From contig ML682024.1 of NCBI GenBank assembly GCA_007922195.1, positions 8,966,579 to 9,030,578 on the forward strand: 64,000 nt of DNA, given 5' to 3'. A program made the translations under genes and the position numbers. The first letter of the stretch is position 1. The number at the start of each line of letters is the position of its first letter. This document shows, one piece after another, positions 21,538-32,935 of this stretch. The notes below the pieces were generated by a model. That model ran no database searches. It was not told the origin of the DNA and was given only the letters and a program-made list of their open reading frames with translations. This DNA comes from Podocnemis expansa. Its lineage: Eukaryota; Chordata; Testudines; Podocnemididae.

Positions 21538-22116
21538 CAGGGGTCTCCAAACTATGGCCCATGTACTGTATATGACCTGGAAAGCAATGATACCCGGCCT
21601 GCAAATGTTGGAGCTGTGGCCAGGCTGGGGAATTTTCAGATCTCGCGTCCTGAGTATGGGTTACGCATATTCAGATGCATGGCTGAGGCCAGGCGCAGCC
21701 TCACCAGGGAGCACCTCAGGACCACTGTTCCCTCTACAGTGTGCGTGCGTGCGAGCGCGTGCGCACACATAGGTTGTGACACCTGTGCACCCAACAAAGA
21801 AAGCATGCACAAAGAAAAATTCAGTAGTGCTAATATTGGCACACACAAAGAAATTTTTTGTGCATGCAAACAATTTTTTTGTGTACCCAGCCTATGAAAA
21901 ATTAGAGGGAACATTGCCAAGACACCCATGAAGCTTCAGTCAGGTAAGGGGGAAGGGACCTGGGGGGTTGGAGAGCTGGCAGGGAGAGGGACGGGGGGGG
22001 GGGGGGACAGAGAGCCAGTGGGTGGGTGAGGAATGGCTTTTTTGGGGTAGTCTGGCCTGCTAGTAAGTAAGTAAAAGCAGATTTGTCCCTCAGCTGAAAA
22101 AGTTTGAAGACCCCTG
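21538..22116. mobile_element. non-autonomous hAT element
   Basis: The ends CAGGGGTCTCCAAACT and AGTTTGAAGACCCCTG are near-perfect TIRs. Flanks GGATTAAC and GGATTATA share 6 of 8 bases. A 'tgtgcgtgcgtgcg' tract and a G13 run lie inside. Confidence 0.8.
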
Positions 22117-22399
22117 GATTATACAATCCCACATCACAAAGTGCAACACACAACAACCTCACTGATCTGCCAACTGGGAGTCAGAGCCCCACAGAGATCA
22201 CAGGTGGGCAAGGGAAGACGAGTCTGCACAGGAGACTCTGAAGATGCTCTGTGCTCTCTTGGGTCATCCTGCGGGTCCCTCCCTGTGCCGCAGTGTAGAT
22301 CAACTGGACCATGTGTTCAGAGTAACCAAGCACAGGTTACTGCTCATGGCACTGACTTTCCCTTCCCTGCCCTCTTCTGAGCGGCAGCTTGTTGCTTTC

Positions 22400-22790
22400 T
22401 AGTCCTACGGTGTTCAATTCCATCAATATCCCCTACAGAGTGGGGAAGATGGGTCTAATTCTGCCCTGCCTGCCCTGGGTTTGGGCTGGGGAAGGGAGGC
22501 AGGATTTGATCCAGGAGCAGCAGCAGATGTGACACTTATTGAAATCAATGACACCCCCCCAGTCTGTTTCCCAGCCTGTGCCTCAGGCACTTGCCCTGTG
22601 TTTTCAGGCCCATCCCAGCCAGGCTCTCCCCATACTTAGAAACAAACAGCCCCTGTGTTGGCTCTGAGCCAGAAGGGACCCTGAGCTCAGCCAACCTGAC
22701 CTCCTGGACAGCCCTGACACTCCCCAGCATCCTGCATTGAACCTTACAGTTTGCATGGGTCTATGGCTTCCCCCAGGAAGGCCTCTAGCC
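22400..22790. repeat. arm of inverted segmental duplication (partner 2190-2600)
   Basis: The plus strand here matches the minus strand of 2.19-2.60 kb, including CR1-derived text after 22.65 kb. It lies upstream of the promoter-like block at 24.9 kb. Confidence 0.6.
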
Positions 22791-24000
22791 CAGTGGTTCT
22801 CAACCAGTGTGCCAGGGCACACTGGTGTGCCGTGGCAACACCCAAAGTGTGCCACAAGCATCCCCAAGAGCTGTAGTTAAAGCTTCCTCCCTGCTCAGCC
22901 CAGCCACATGGGCTGTGCAGGGCTGGAAAAAGACAAGGGTTAAAGTCGGGGGAAGGCACTGGAACACAGTTCCGGGACCCCCCTATTTTTAGGCAGGCAG
23001 TGTTCCAGCCCTCCTAAAAATAGAGGAAGGCACCAGAACGTGGAGTTCCCATGGTCCCCCTAAAAATAGCATGAGCAGTTGGAAAGCAGCTTTTTGGTGG
23101 CTCCACCTTAAACCCCGCTCCACCTTAAGCCCAGCCAGCAGAGAGCTGCAGGAGGCTGGGAGTGTGTGAATCTCCCCCTGCAGGGCAGAGCAGCTTGTGT
23201 CAGCCAGCCTGCAAATAGCCTAGGTAAGTGCTTTGGGGGGGAGGGTTGCTGGGGGTTGTGTGGGGCAGGTGTGTGTGTGTAGCAGAGGGTGTGTAGCTGA
23301 GGTTGTGGAGTGGCTGTATGTGGGGGGGTGTAGCTGAGGGCTGGAGGCTTAGTTCTGGCCCCTGCAGTGATAGGATGGTCCATGACAGGCAGCAGGGGAC
23401 TAGGGGTGGGGGGGACAGTACCCACTGGGGTGGGAGGGAGCAGCAGTGGGGTGAGGGTTTGCCCTGGGTGGCAGGGAGCCACTGTGGAGAAGGGGAAAGT
23501 GGTTGCTGCACCATGCTCCCCTGCCCTACCTTCCCACTCCCCAGGTTCCCCTCTGCCCCCCCCCACAAAGCCACTCTTCTCCCTTCCTCTCTCCTCTCTT
23601 GCCACCTTTGTGCTGTTCCCCTCATGGCTGATCTTGTCCTGTTTTGCCACCCCTGCCCTACTCTGCTCTCCACACTCACTCCTGCCAGTCCTGCTGACCT
23701 CCCATGTTTTGCCACCCCTGCTCTGCTACCCCTACTACTCCACATAGCAGCATTTCCGAAACACTGTGCCATAGTTCATGAATATTCATAATTAATTTAA
23801 GTTAATTTGAATATTCATGAGTTTTGTAATGGTGTGCCTCAACAAATTTGAAGGTATCAAGATGTGCCACGGCAGAGAAAAGGTTGGGAACCACTGCTCT
23901 AGCCTGTCTTTGAAGGCGTCAGCAATGGAGAATCCCCCCTGCCCTGGCTGGTCTGTCCCAGGGGTTAATCACCCTCAAAAGTAGAAACTGGGGCCTCATT
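22650..24000 (-). mobile_element. CR1 3' fragment split by a hAT element
   Basis: 22650-22790 and 23905-24000 join across the hAT insertion into one piece of CR1 3' end in reverse orientation ('cagaagggaccctgag' and 'ggttaatcaccctcaaaagt'). Confidence 0.65.
22791..23896. mobile_element. hAT-type element with exact 8-bp TSD
   Basis: TIRs CAGTGGTTCTCAACC and GGTTGGGAACCACTG, with the exact 8-bp TSD CTCTAGCC at 22783-22790 and 23897-23904. The 1106-bp element repeats 'gtgccacggca'-type text near both ends and has a low-complexity core. Both strands contain ORFs of 126-190 codons in this core, but their composition (Pro, Thr, His repeats) and mutual overlap indicate chance. Confidence 0.9.
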
Positions 24001-24589
24001 TCTCCCCGGGGCTTGCCTGGCGTCAGCTGGGAGCAGGCTCCCCAAGGCTCAGCCTGACCCCAGCATTAGAGGAGGGGGAGGGACAGGATGGGGAGGGTCT
24101 GTGGGAGCTTGTCAGAGTTGACCTCAGAGCCCATTGCCTTGGGGCCTGTACAGGAGTGACTGCCTGCTCCAAGTGCCTGTAGAAGGGAGTTGCATGGGGA
24201 TGGAGTTGCCCCTTCCAACACCTGGTGATTCGACCATGCTGCCTTTCCAGAGTCCGCAATGACTGAGAGCTCCTCAAGGCTCACAAGACCACAGCTGTTG
24301 TCTTTGCAGGCAACCTCTCCCTGTGGTCATCTCACATCTGAGGGCAAGCAGCTTGACCTACACTGCACAGAGCAAAAGCTGCCTTTTCTCAACTGCTCTG
24401 GCTCCTTCAGCACCTGAGGTCAGATTGAGGAGCTAGTGATCTGGACAGGCATTGAGTGTAAGTGAGAGAGTGCCAAAAGGAGTGAAGTGTGTAATTCTCA
24501 TGGCCTTCCAACAGGATTCAGTGGCCCAGCCTGTCTAGGAGTTCTAGTAAATCCCACTAAGTGCCTGGCTGCATCACTAAGAGCCTAAA

Positions 24590-24775
24590 GACTTTGGCAG
24601 TTCACTGTCTTGCGCACACTGTCAATCATGTGAGGGGCCATCTGCATCGAGAGCACTGGCCTGGAAATCAGAACCCCTGGCTTCTGTTGCTGACTCTGGT
24701 CCAAGGTCACCCAGCAAGGCATTCATGTACCCAACTTCCTGTGCCCCAGTTTCCCCATCTGTTTCCCTCCTGAAA
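24590..24775 (+). repeat. MIR/CORE-like SINE fragment
   Basis: It reads 'actggcctggaaatcagaac', 'tccaaggtcacccagcaagg' and 'cccagtttccccatctg' in the order of a MIR-type SINE. Confidence 0.55.
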
Positions 24776-24924
24776 AAAGAACTCTGAGCGCTCTGTGGAG
24801 TAGCTAGATGTGGTTATGGTTAAACCCTCCATCCACATCAGGTAGGTGCTTAACAGGGTGAGTTTAGCTGAGTCCTCCGTTACAAAAGTAGCACAGGGTG
24901 TTATTGATGTATTAGTTGTGTGTT

Positions 24925-25075
24925 TCATACTCAGGCTTCCAGATCCAAAGAGAGATGCAGTGGCTGAGGTGGGCATGCAAGGAACAGGAAATAGGGAGCG
25001 GCGATGGAGCAGATCAGAGAGGGGATGCAGTGTCTCCTCTGCCTCAGTCATATAGCCCTGTCAGGGATTCAGAGC
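24925..25075 (+). promoter_or_regulatory. orphan copy of the receptor 5' flanking block
   Basis: This starts 'actcaggcttccagatccaa', runs through 'gatcagagaggggatgc' and stops in 'gccctgtcagggattcagag'. It matches the putative promoter block at 1690-1865 (minus). The AT-rich TAAATATAG of that copy reads CAAAGAGAG here, and no exon 1 homologue follows: a SINE-like repeat begins at 25078. Probably a dead promoter. Confidence 0.5.
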
Positions 25076-25077
25076 AG

Positions 25078-25190
25078 TGACAAAAAGAGCAAGGAATCTT
25101 GTGGCACTTAAAGACTAACAGATTTATTTATCGCATGAGCTTTTGTGGGAGAAAATCCAACTTTGTCAGATGCTGTGAAGAGAAGGAACT
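25078..25190 (+). repeat. SINE-like repeat
   Basis: It contains 'caaggaatcttgtggcactt', 'agactaacagatttattta' and 'gtgggagaaaatcc', the same unit as at 6.3 and 9.4 kb. Similarity to the 29.7 kb region ('ggtcatacggcaacagcaaa') shows the repeated unit extends some way further. Confidence 0.6.
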
Positions 25191-25889
25191 TACAGAATGG
25201 GATGAAAATAAATGCAGGGGAGTGTAAGATGTGGGGTCAGGTCATACGGCAACAGCAAATCAGAGGAGTCCTAGCTGTGAGTTGTCTCCTGCCCTGAGAG
25301 CAGGGCAGGGCAGGGCAGAATATTTAAATAGATCCCTTCAGCCCCAGCTCTCACCCAGGGAACCACAAAGCAACTGCTCAAGAGCCATTAATGGCTCAAA
25401 GAGCACTTGTTGGTGATCCTGGCACTACCCTGTACCTACCTAAGTTAAATCCAGAGAAGTAACTCTCTGTGTTTTTTATCTGTTCTTTTTAATTAAAGAT
25501 TTTACCCTTTTAAAATAAGCTCTGGTTCTGCATCCTAAAAGGCAAGAACTTTTGTGTGCATGTGCCTCAGACTGCACAGCTAACTACTAAGGGGGATTCT
25601 GACCCCTTTTCAGCTGATAACACAGTTGGGGTTCAATTGCTCCCTGGAGGGAAGAATAAAACCAATTCAGAGTACCTCATAGTAAGGACTTCCAAAGTGC
25701 TCCTTCCTCGGTTCTCAAGAAGTTTTGCATTTGGGTGGCGGCAGCCTTGGGAATTGGTAGCCTTGGAGAGTTTTAAGACGAGGCTTTAGGACCAGTGGGT
25801 CTTAAGGCCTATTGCAGGCCCCCACCTTCTGCACACAAAGTGCTAGAGTAGTGAAACAGCCTCAACACATCCAGCTCTCAGTGGGCACA
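25191..25889. other. unidentified, possibly LTR-like
   Basis: No gene seen. The text around 25.49 kb ('ttaattaaagattttaccc') looks like a polyadenylation region of an LTR, but no ends or partner were found in the window. Confidence 0.3.
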
Positions 25890-25995
25890 GAAAATGATTG
25901 ATCACCATCCTTTATAACAGCCCTGAATGTACTTGAAGACATTTCTCAGGTCCCCCCTCAGTTTTCTATTATCAAGCCAAAACATGCCCAGGTCC
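25890..25995 (-). mobile_element. CR1 3' fragment
   Basis: 'ctcaggtcccccctcagttt' and 'aaaacatgcccag' are reverse-complement CR1 3' UTR. Confidence 0.6.
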
Positions 25996-26112
25996 ATTTC
26001 AGCAGTGCTACTACCAGCCAGTTATGGCCAATTGTGTAGTTGTGCTAAGGCAGTGAGTGGGCCTGTAGTGGGGCCATGGTCAACTCAGATCTCTTAAGTG
26101 TTTATTGCCTAG

Positions 26113-26157
26113 GTGAGGACTCCAGCAGATATGGTGTTGGGGATTCCTCCTCCCAAA
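26113..26157 (+). pseudogene. orphan stalk exon of a second receptor type
   Basis: A 45-bp segment between acceptor TTGCCTAG and a GTAAAT donor encodes EDSSRYGVGDSSSQ in phase 1-1. An inverted paralogue with the same splice sites is at 41401-41445 (EDSSRDEIGDSSSQ). No Ig exon lies upstream and no TM exon downstream within several kb, so it is taken as a remnant. Confidence 0.5.
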
Positions 26158-26339
26158 GTAAATGGTGTGAAGCATTTCTTTATTCTGGGGCCACTGTTAA
26201 GGAGAATGTGAGTCCTCGGATGGGTGATCCCATTGTGTGTGTGGTCACCTTGACAATGGATGTGGAGGAAACACACAATAACACAGTAGGGTGACAGGTG
26301 TGTCCAAGGCAGAGCATGCCCAGCCACCATCCCAGGACT

Positions 26340-26790
26340 ATCCATTTGCGCATAGATTAATCTACACACTTGTTCTTCAAAATAGCTGTCTTTCATTGTA
26401 CTCCTGACAAATTTCCTGTGAAGCACTCTACTGTTTGGCTTCTCCCAAAGGTGCTCATGGCTAGTCACAAGACTTTCTCTTCTCCCACATGTTCCTATGA
26501 CCTTTTGCCTTGGTTTCCCCACTTGCTCAGTCACACAGATTCTGGCTTCCTAACTGCACAGAGGTTCCTACTGGATGCTCTCTTCCACCTGCCTTGTGTT
26601 CTTTCCCACCCACTAGGACCCTGGTGCCCATCTCACAACAGAGACAGCAGATTGTCAGGAGCCCAGTACAGGGAAGGGGGGAGACAAGTGGAGCAGGATG
26701 GGCAGAAGTGGCTGGAGCTTGAGTTGGAGGATGGGGTGTATGGAGACTAAGAAGGTGGGTTAGCGAGTGCAATCCCATGACAGCTGTTTG
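26340..26790. repeat. segmental duplication piece (partner 44.94-45.40 kb)
   Basis: Shared text includes 'ctcctgtttggcttc'-like, 'tcacaagactttc', 'cttgctcagtcaca' and 'ggagactaagaaggtgg'. Same orientation as the partner; non-coding. Confidence 0.65.
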
Positions 26791-26879
26791 TGAGAGTGAA
26801 ATGAACACCACTCCCACTGATGTACTTCTTAAGCCCACAGGGTGAATTCCCCCAAGGGAGAGTTGGATCCTTCTTGCCA

Positions 26880-27060
26880 GAGAATGGAGACCAGGGTGGG
26901 GTCAAAATGTTCAGGCTCATCCAACATCTCAGGTCACCCAGTGACCTTTCAGCCTGGCCCAGCTGTGCCTTTAGCCAGGGGTCTTCCCTGATCCATGTGC
27001 AGGGAAATGGGACAGGGTAATGTTTCTTTAATGCCATGTTTAGACTCAAACAAGCAAACC
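26880..27060. repeat. local duplication, copy A (copy B at 28.10-28.25 kb)
   Basis: 'caaaatgttcaggctc', 'atgggacagggt', 'atgtttagactcaaa' occur in the same order at 28.10-28.25 kb. Confidence 0.65.
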
Positions 27061-28094
27061 AGGCTGTGATGTTCCCTTCCAAGAAACTGGTCTGGGGTGC
27101 TGCTTTGCATCCCCCCCCCCACACTCCCCCAGATCACCATTCATTGGATCCTGACTTACCCCACTTTGTCAGGTGACCACTCACTCTTGGGTCAGTCAAC
27201 ACCAGCTTCCTGCATGTTATCAGTCCCAGGCAGTGGATGTCCGCTCTCCAGCCACGCAGGAGATGGTCCCCCAATGAGCACCCCCTATCCTCACATTCCA
27301 TGCTGGGAACTTCCATTCTACACGGATGCCACACTGGGAACTTCCATCTTTCCTCAGTCACTGTAGCTGAAAGAGACTGGTTTGCCTCATTATCAAAGAA
27401 ACAAGAATGACCAAACTCTGCTCTTTCATACTTTCTAAAGTTCATGCAGCTTTATATAAAACAAACACTAGTTTATTGATTAGAACACGATTTTAAGTGA
27501 GTATATAGCAAATTAATGAACAACCATTTAATAATCAGTCAGGGTTAATCACTATCAAATAGAAATATAAAATGCATTCTTACCCAAACTTCACTGTCCA
27601 GTCTTGCTCTCTACCTTGCCCACATGATTGGCAAGGCCCATGATGATTTTCAGCCAACCTTTGCTCTTCTGGACATGTGAATGGGTTCAGTCCCTTGGAG
27701 TTGTTCCAAGATGGAGTTTCTCTGGCAAAACACTCACTTATTTTCTCAGTGCATGTACTTGGTCTTTTTCAACCCCACCCTTTCTTCACTCAGGTGATCT
27801 TTATTCTTCCCGACCCAGGGACCTCATTTGGCATTGTCTTTATCATGTACCTCTTTCACCTCCATACTGAAAGCCAGCCTGATGGTCTGTTTCCCCCTGA
27901 ACCATATGAAGCACCTGAGAACATGTTTCACATCTGTACACATACACGAAGCTGCAGGAGACATGATATCAACACAATAACTCAGAGCATGTTATGAGAA
28001 TACAAAAGGGAACCTTGCATGGCACATTTTGTATCAAACTATACAACTATAGGGCAGGAGTGAACAGAAAGTTACACAAATCATAGCACAGTGA
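27061..28094. other. intergenic, nothing recognised
   Basis: Only chance ORFs. A part near 27.45-27.56 kb (AT-rich, 'tagtttattgatt') weakly resembles 44.27-44.36 kb and may be an old repeat. Confidence 0.35.
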
Positions 28095-28249
28095 CCAGGG
28101 TGTATGCAAAATGTTCAGGCTCTTCCAACATCCCAGGCCTTTCTGTGACTTAGCCAGGGGCTGCCCTGGTCCCCACATACTGAGATGGGACAGGGTGATG
28201 TTACTTTAATGATATGTTTAGACTCAAAAAATCAAACTAGACTTCTTCA

Positions 28250-28530
28250 GTTGTCAGTCTTCCAGCCCTAAATAGAGATGCTGTGTCCATGGTGAGGAAG
28301 GGGGAGATGCAGGGCAGGAAATGGGGAGCAGTCACAAATATCTGACCCAGTGAGGGGACAGAGTATGTTAGAGACAGGATGCGCTGTCTTTGTTGCCTGG
28401 GCTGCACAGACCTCAAGGTGCCTGGGAGCAGGAAGAGGGGCTGACCATCCACCGTGGGGAGCAGTCAGGGGCAGATTGGCACAGAAAGAAGCATCAGAGC
28501 TTCCCTTCTGCTGAAGTCATACAGGGCATA
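28250..28530 (+). promoter_or_regulatory. 5' flanking block of receptor copy 2
   Basis: This copy starts 'gtcagtcttccagccctaaa' and is the plus-strand equivalent of the block at 1690-1865 (minus). The putative TATA element is altered to TAAATAGAG. It precedes the exon-1 homologue by about the same distance as in the minus-strand gene. Copy B of a local duplication lies immediately upstream. Confidence 0.45.
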
Positions 28531-28637
28531 GGAGCAAGAGAGAGTTGGGAGTGACTGAGTATTGTCGCCTCCGGAACCCAACAGCAGCAGAAGCTACTGG
28601 GCTGTTTCCAACCAGATCAGTTCCCCACACTGTCCCA

Positions 28638-28661
28638 GTGATCCTGCCTCTGTGCTTCTCA
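28638..28661 (+). pseudogene. degenerate signal-peptide exon of receptor copy 2
   Basis: The segment GTGATCCTGCCTCTG and a following GTGAGT donor align with the intact leader exon at 1453-1483 (minus). The initiator ATG has become GTG and several leader codons are missing. Intron sequence after the donor ('gttgggaggaaatagaactg') also aligns. This removes the normal start of copy 2. Confidence 0.6.
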
Positions 28662-29302
28662 GTGAGTATCCAGAAACCCTGCAATAATTTGTGGCAGGTT
28701 GGGAGGAAATAGAACTGAGAGCAGCCCCTGGCCCAGACTGTCAACAAATCCCCTTTCATGGGGAGAAATGGGCACCAGCAGAAATAGTGAGTGTGCGAGC
28801 TACTGGGCCAGATCCAGAAAGAGTCACTCTAAAGAACATTTGCCAGCTGGTGACTCCAGAGGTCCTCCACTGATTAACAATGCCAGTTTACACAGGCTGA
28901 GGATCTGATCCTGTGGAGTGTGGAGGGGAAAGGTGGGTCTAGCTCAGTCAAGGTTTGGGTGAGTGAATAATCTGCTGTGCCTCAGATCTATTGTTCAGCC
29001 TGCTTGGCTTCCAGAAAAACAGAAATAAGGAATGACTTTCCTGTCTGTGAAAGACAGCTTTTGTCCTAAGGTGGACCTTAAAAAAATGGAATATTTTATC
29101 TCCAGCCCTAACCATGTGGCACCTTTCTATTTCCAGCACCAAGTCCCAGCAGCTAAGAAATCTGCTCAGCTCCAGGTGAGTCCATCTGTTTATCCGCTCA
29201 TGCCCAGACACAGTCACCCCTCTCTTTTTTATCATGCCAGATAGGCTTGTATTGATAGAAAAGAACTTCCAGGTGCAGAAGATTAATTATTACTGTTACT
29301 AA

Positions 29303-29400
29303 AAACTTAAGAAGGCCTGTGGCACTTATAAAGACTAACAAATTTATTAATGGATGAGCTTTTGTGAGTTCCAATCCACTTCCTCAGATGCATAAACTGA
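29303..29400 (+). repeat. SINE-like repeat
   Basis: 'ggcctgtggcacttataaag', 'actaacaaatttatta' and 'cttcctcagatgcat' match the SINE-like family of the window. Confidence 0.55.
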
Positions 29401-30324
29401 AAACTGTAATATGCTCGTGTGACCTGTGTGTCCCAGGATAAGTACCTAAAAATGCGAATATCAGGGCAAGCTTCAAAAAAGAGAGAAGGTTCTCCCAGCA
29501 CTGGTAGGTTTTCTGAAGATAAACTTCCCTAGCCAGTCACAAACCATACTTCTGACATCAAGAAGCTCCTGCTGCCCCTAGCTCTGAGCACCAGCCCTGG
29601 ATCCTGTCCAGGCTGGGCTGGCTCAGGACTCAAGCCACTGGCCTGGGGACCCAGCACCCACACCTTCTGGGCTCAGGGAAGTATAAGTCATGGGATCAGG
29701 TCACACTGTAACAGCAAATCAAAGCAGTAGCTAAGATTCAAACACTGGGGAACAGCATATAGAGGAAGATGAGGTCAAATCACCTGTTGTAATGAGAAAA
29801 AAATCCAAAGTCCTTATTTAGTCTGGAAGAGACAGAGACAAAGTCAAATTTGCATGTGAATTCCAATTCTGCAGTTTCTCATTGAAGAGGGGTGTCAGAT
29901 CTGTGGAGTTACCTGCCCTGTGCTCCATGCATGCGTGTAACCCTCACAGCATTCACACCCCTCTCAGTATGATCTCCAGTTCTCACCTCCTGCTCTCAGG
30001 CATGTTAGCAGCTACCTCTTGCTGGAGATCCCTGTCATTGCTCCAGGGGATTGTGGGTGATTGCACAGTGACCTTATAGGCAGCACCAGGGACTGTGGGA
30101 AGAGATGTCAAATTCACCAAACTCCACAATACTGCAACACCCTAGGAAACATGCTAGGCTCCTGAGGGCTATCCCATAATTCCCCCACAGCCTGTGAGCC
30201 ACGCAGCAGCTGCAAGCTGCTTCCATTGCAACCAACTTCCTTTGGCAAATTGCTCCCCGAGGTCTCCCTGGACCAGATGCCACCAATGGTCCCATTGACA
30301 GCTTTCACCCATTCCTCTTCCCAG

Positions 30325-30618
30325 GTCCCCTTCCTGCACCCACCCTCTACCTCAACAGGATGTTCGCTCAGCCAGGGGACTCTGTGCTACTCCTGTTTTC
30401 CCTGTTCTTCCAAGTCCCAGTCAGCCGCATTGCCTTCTGTAAGGATGGGGAGGAAATTTCATCCCAGATGGGCTTATTGGGAAAATCCACCTATGACCAT
30501 GTCCATGCAATGTCCAGGGACAGCTCCAGAAATTACTTCTGTGGATATGAGACCAAAGACAGCAATGAATGGGTGATCAGATCCCAGCTCAGCCTGGTTC
30601 AGCACCTCATCGTGACCA
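30325..30618 (+). pseudogene. Ig domain exon of receptor copy 2, degenerate
   Basis: After a CAG acceptor at 30322-30324 the frame encodes PLPAPTLYLNRMFAQPG, SRIAFCKDGEEISSQ and NYFCGYETKD, one Ig domain of the copy 1 exon-5 type. The first canonical Cys is lost (VLLLFSLFF), the NQT sequon became NRM, and the expected GTAAGG donor reads TAAGGG. The frame is still open, so decay is by loss of key positions rather than stops. Only one Ig exon is present, against five in copy 1. Confidence 0.7.
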
Positions 30619-31630
30619 CTAAGGGTGGTCAACAGACTAAGTGTAACTAATCCTTCATGCCATGGCAGAGAAAATTCATATACAACTAGTTCAGTCATGG
30701 GGGTTGCAGGTGAAAAGTAGGTTGGTCTCCTTCATATATATAACAGTTCATAGATAGAGACACAACACTGACTTTGTTGGTGTGCCACACAACTACTTGT
30801 CAAACAGCAGTGGGAGCCTTGGTCACAGGACTCCTGGATTTTACTCCAGGAGTAAACTGTGGTTAATGTTAGAGGCAGCATAGCCATACACATAAATCTG
30901 GTTCATTACCTCTGAAAGACAAAGTGCATGAGACTGGGGTTTGCAAGAGTAGTGATTTTGTGGTACCGTTCACTCAGAGGCACGGATGTGCTGAGGTTCT
31001 CCTTGCCCTCGCTTGCACAGGCCAAGTTGGCAGTGGTGAAGAGGATTCAGACCCCACAGTTCACAGAGAGAGCTCTTGGGCCAGACTCTGGGGATCTGAG
31101 CCTGGCTCTGTGCCCCCAGCTCTCCCCTTGCTGGATAGAGACTTAGAGTTGCTTGAGCACACAGCCTCATCACATGATGGGCTGTGCCAACTAGGCAAGC
31201 CCCAGCCTGTCTGAGGCATGCAGGGGTCTCTCCCACCAATCAAATCCCTGAGGGTGTTCCACAGATGAGCCCCTGATTAGAAGGCAGTGAAATCCTGGCT
31301 CAGGGCTCCCTGGCATATTTGCACCCTGTGGAGCTTCAACCCTACTGAAGGGTGCTGGGGGTCAATGAAAGGAGGGTTTTTTTAAATGGACAGTGGCATC
31401 CCTGTAGAGTCTGCAGTGGGGAATCTCAATGTGAAACTCAGGGTGAGAGACCACAGACCAGCTCATCTGCTGGTGTAAACTGGCAAAGCCCTCTGGACTC
31501 CAATGTAGGGACGCTCATTTACACCTTTGGAGATCAGGCTCCAGTGAATGGCAGAAGCTGCTCTATCTCAGCTTGGAGGCTGCAGGCATCCGTCTGACAC
31601 AGCTTGTTTTTCTTTCACTTTGTCGCACAG

Positions 31631-31666
31631 GCAGCAGCGGAGGAGTGGAGGAACTGACCCAAACAA
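31631..31666 (+). pseudogene. stalk exon of receptor copy 2
   Basis: A 36-bp phase 1-1 segment after GTCGCACAG encodes SSGGVEELTQT and ends at a shifted GTAACG donor. It is homologous to 16193-16234. Confidence 0.6.
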
Positions 31667-32274
31667 GTAACGGGTTATTACTCAGTTACCCCTGGAGAAT
31701 CAGAGCCTGGTTCTGTGCCTCCAGCTGTGATCTCAGGGTATAAAGTCTGGGCCAAACTTATCCCAGGTCAGGTCTGTACCTGGTTCTGCTGGTGAATTCC
31801 CCCAAAGAAAGGGGACAGTTCAGCACCATGGCAGTGCTTATGTCCCACTTCCACCCTCATGCCAGGGCTTTGTGCTGGCCCCTGTGCCCAGGGTCGGGTT
31901 GGACCTGCAGAGACCTGCCAGTGGCAGTGGGGAGGGGGGCGTCAATAAGAGCTGGGCTGCAGTGTCTCTTGTTGGCTTTTGTGAGGCTTTTGCACAGAGC
32001 TCTGCTGTGCAGCCTGAGTAAACCAGGGCTGTTCACTGCTCCTTGGATCCCTCAGGGCTGCCCTGGGACAAAGGGAAGGGTTTCCCCAACATCACAGGCC
32101 TACTGTCAAGGGTATGTGTGGCCCCACAATATGATTCCCTTTATATCTAGTCCTCTGGAAGCTCAGAAGGGGTCCCCATTGCACGACAGCTGTTCTATGC
32201 CCTGTGGTGTCCCTGCAGTCCCACACATTCTGGTTTGTACATTGTCACCATGTCACTTTCTTTACATGTTGCAG

Positions 32275-32714
32275 GGTTGGCCATGTCGTCTGCCATGTGG
32301 GTGGTTTGCTGTGTCCTGGTCCTGCTTCTCCTCGTGTCTGTACCAGTCATCACTTTCATGCTGGAGAAATGGGGCCTTCCCAGCCTGCAAGGCTTGACGA
32401 GACTCCTGAGGCAGATCAGTAGTGTCATGAGGGGCAGAGGGGCTGAGAATGGGAGAACCACACTGACCATCTGTGAGCAAGGGAGTTGCCTGGGGAGATA
32501 CCAGTGCCCAACTCTGAGCAGATGTTGGCGAGACACCATTGGTCAGTGCTGCACTATCGGCCTCTGCTATAACAATCTTTGTCCAAACTTCTCCAGTCTC
32601 CTTCAGTTCTCCTTCCCTTCCCCTTGTGGGGACACTGCCAGTCACTCTGCCCTGCAGCAGTTGCAGAGCTCTGCTCACTACCAGCCTGGACAGGGCCACA
32701 CTGAGCCCTATTAG
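32275..32714 (+). pseudogene. transmembrane/tail exon of receptor copy 2
   Basis: After the TTGCAG acceptor the frame reads LAMSSAMWVVCCVLVLLLL then VSVPVITFMLEKWGLPS, a membrane span without the Arg of copy 1 (VCC instead of IRY), and an open tail of about 110 residues to TAG at 32712. The tail has many Cys and Ser and no ITIM-like tyrosine motif; most of it may be 3' UTR or intron. With a lost start, Cys and donor, the gene is probably dead. The tail sequence aligns with copy 3 downstream of 55.95 kb. Confidence 0.6.
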
Positions 32715-32769
32715 AGCTAAGCCCTGCTATGAATTGCCCCACTCAGACAGCCCAGCCTGGCTGGGATGG

Positions 32770-32935
32770 ACTCATGGTTAAGGCAGAGGATGGAGTCATG
32801 GTTAAGGCAATAGGGTGGAATACATTGGAGATTGGAAATCAAATTCCAGCTTTGCCACAGAATCCTTGGGTTTCTCACTTTATCTCTTTGGGCCTCAGTC
32901 CTCATCTGTGAAATGGGAACAATAATTCTGCTTTG
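32770..32935 (+). repeat. MIR-like SINE
   Basis: It runs 'catggttaaggcagaggatg', 'aattccagctttgccac', 'tttgggcctcagtcctcatc' and 'tgtgaaatgggaacaataat', the classic MIR order. Confidence 0.75.

Noticed and set aside
23108..23791. ORFs of 126-190 codons on both strands
   Set aside because: They overlap each other in a low-complexity core of a hAT element, with biased composition and no domain. Chance ORFs.
24280..24400. Possible second leader mini-exon after 'gtctttgcag'
   Set aside because: The frame closes quickly, no donor fits, and no paralogue supports it.
32400..32714. Cys-rich tail of copy 2 as a functional cytoplasmic domain
   Set aside because: The copy 3 paralogue and the overall decay of the gene make 3' UTR or intron more likely.
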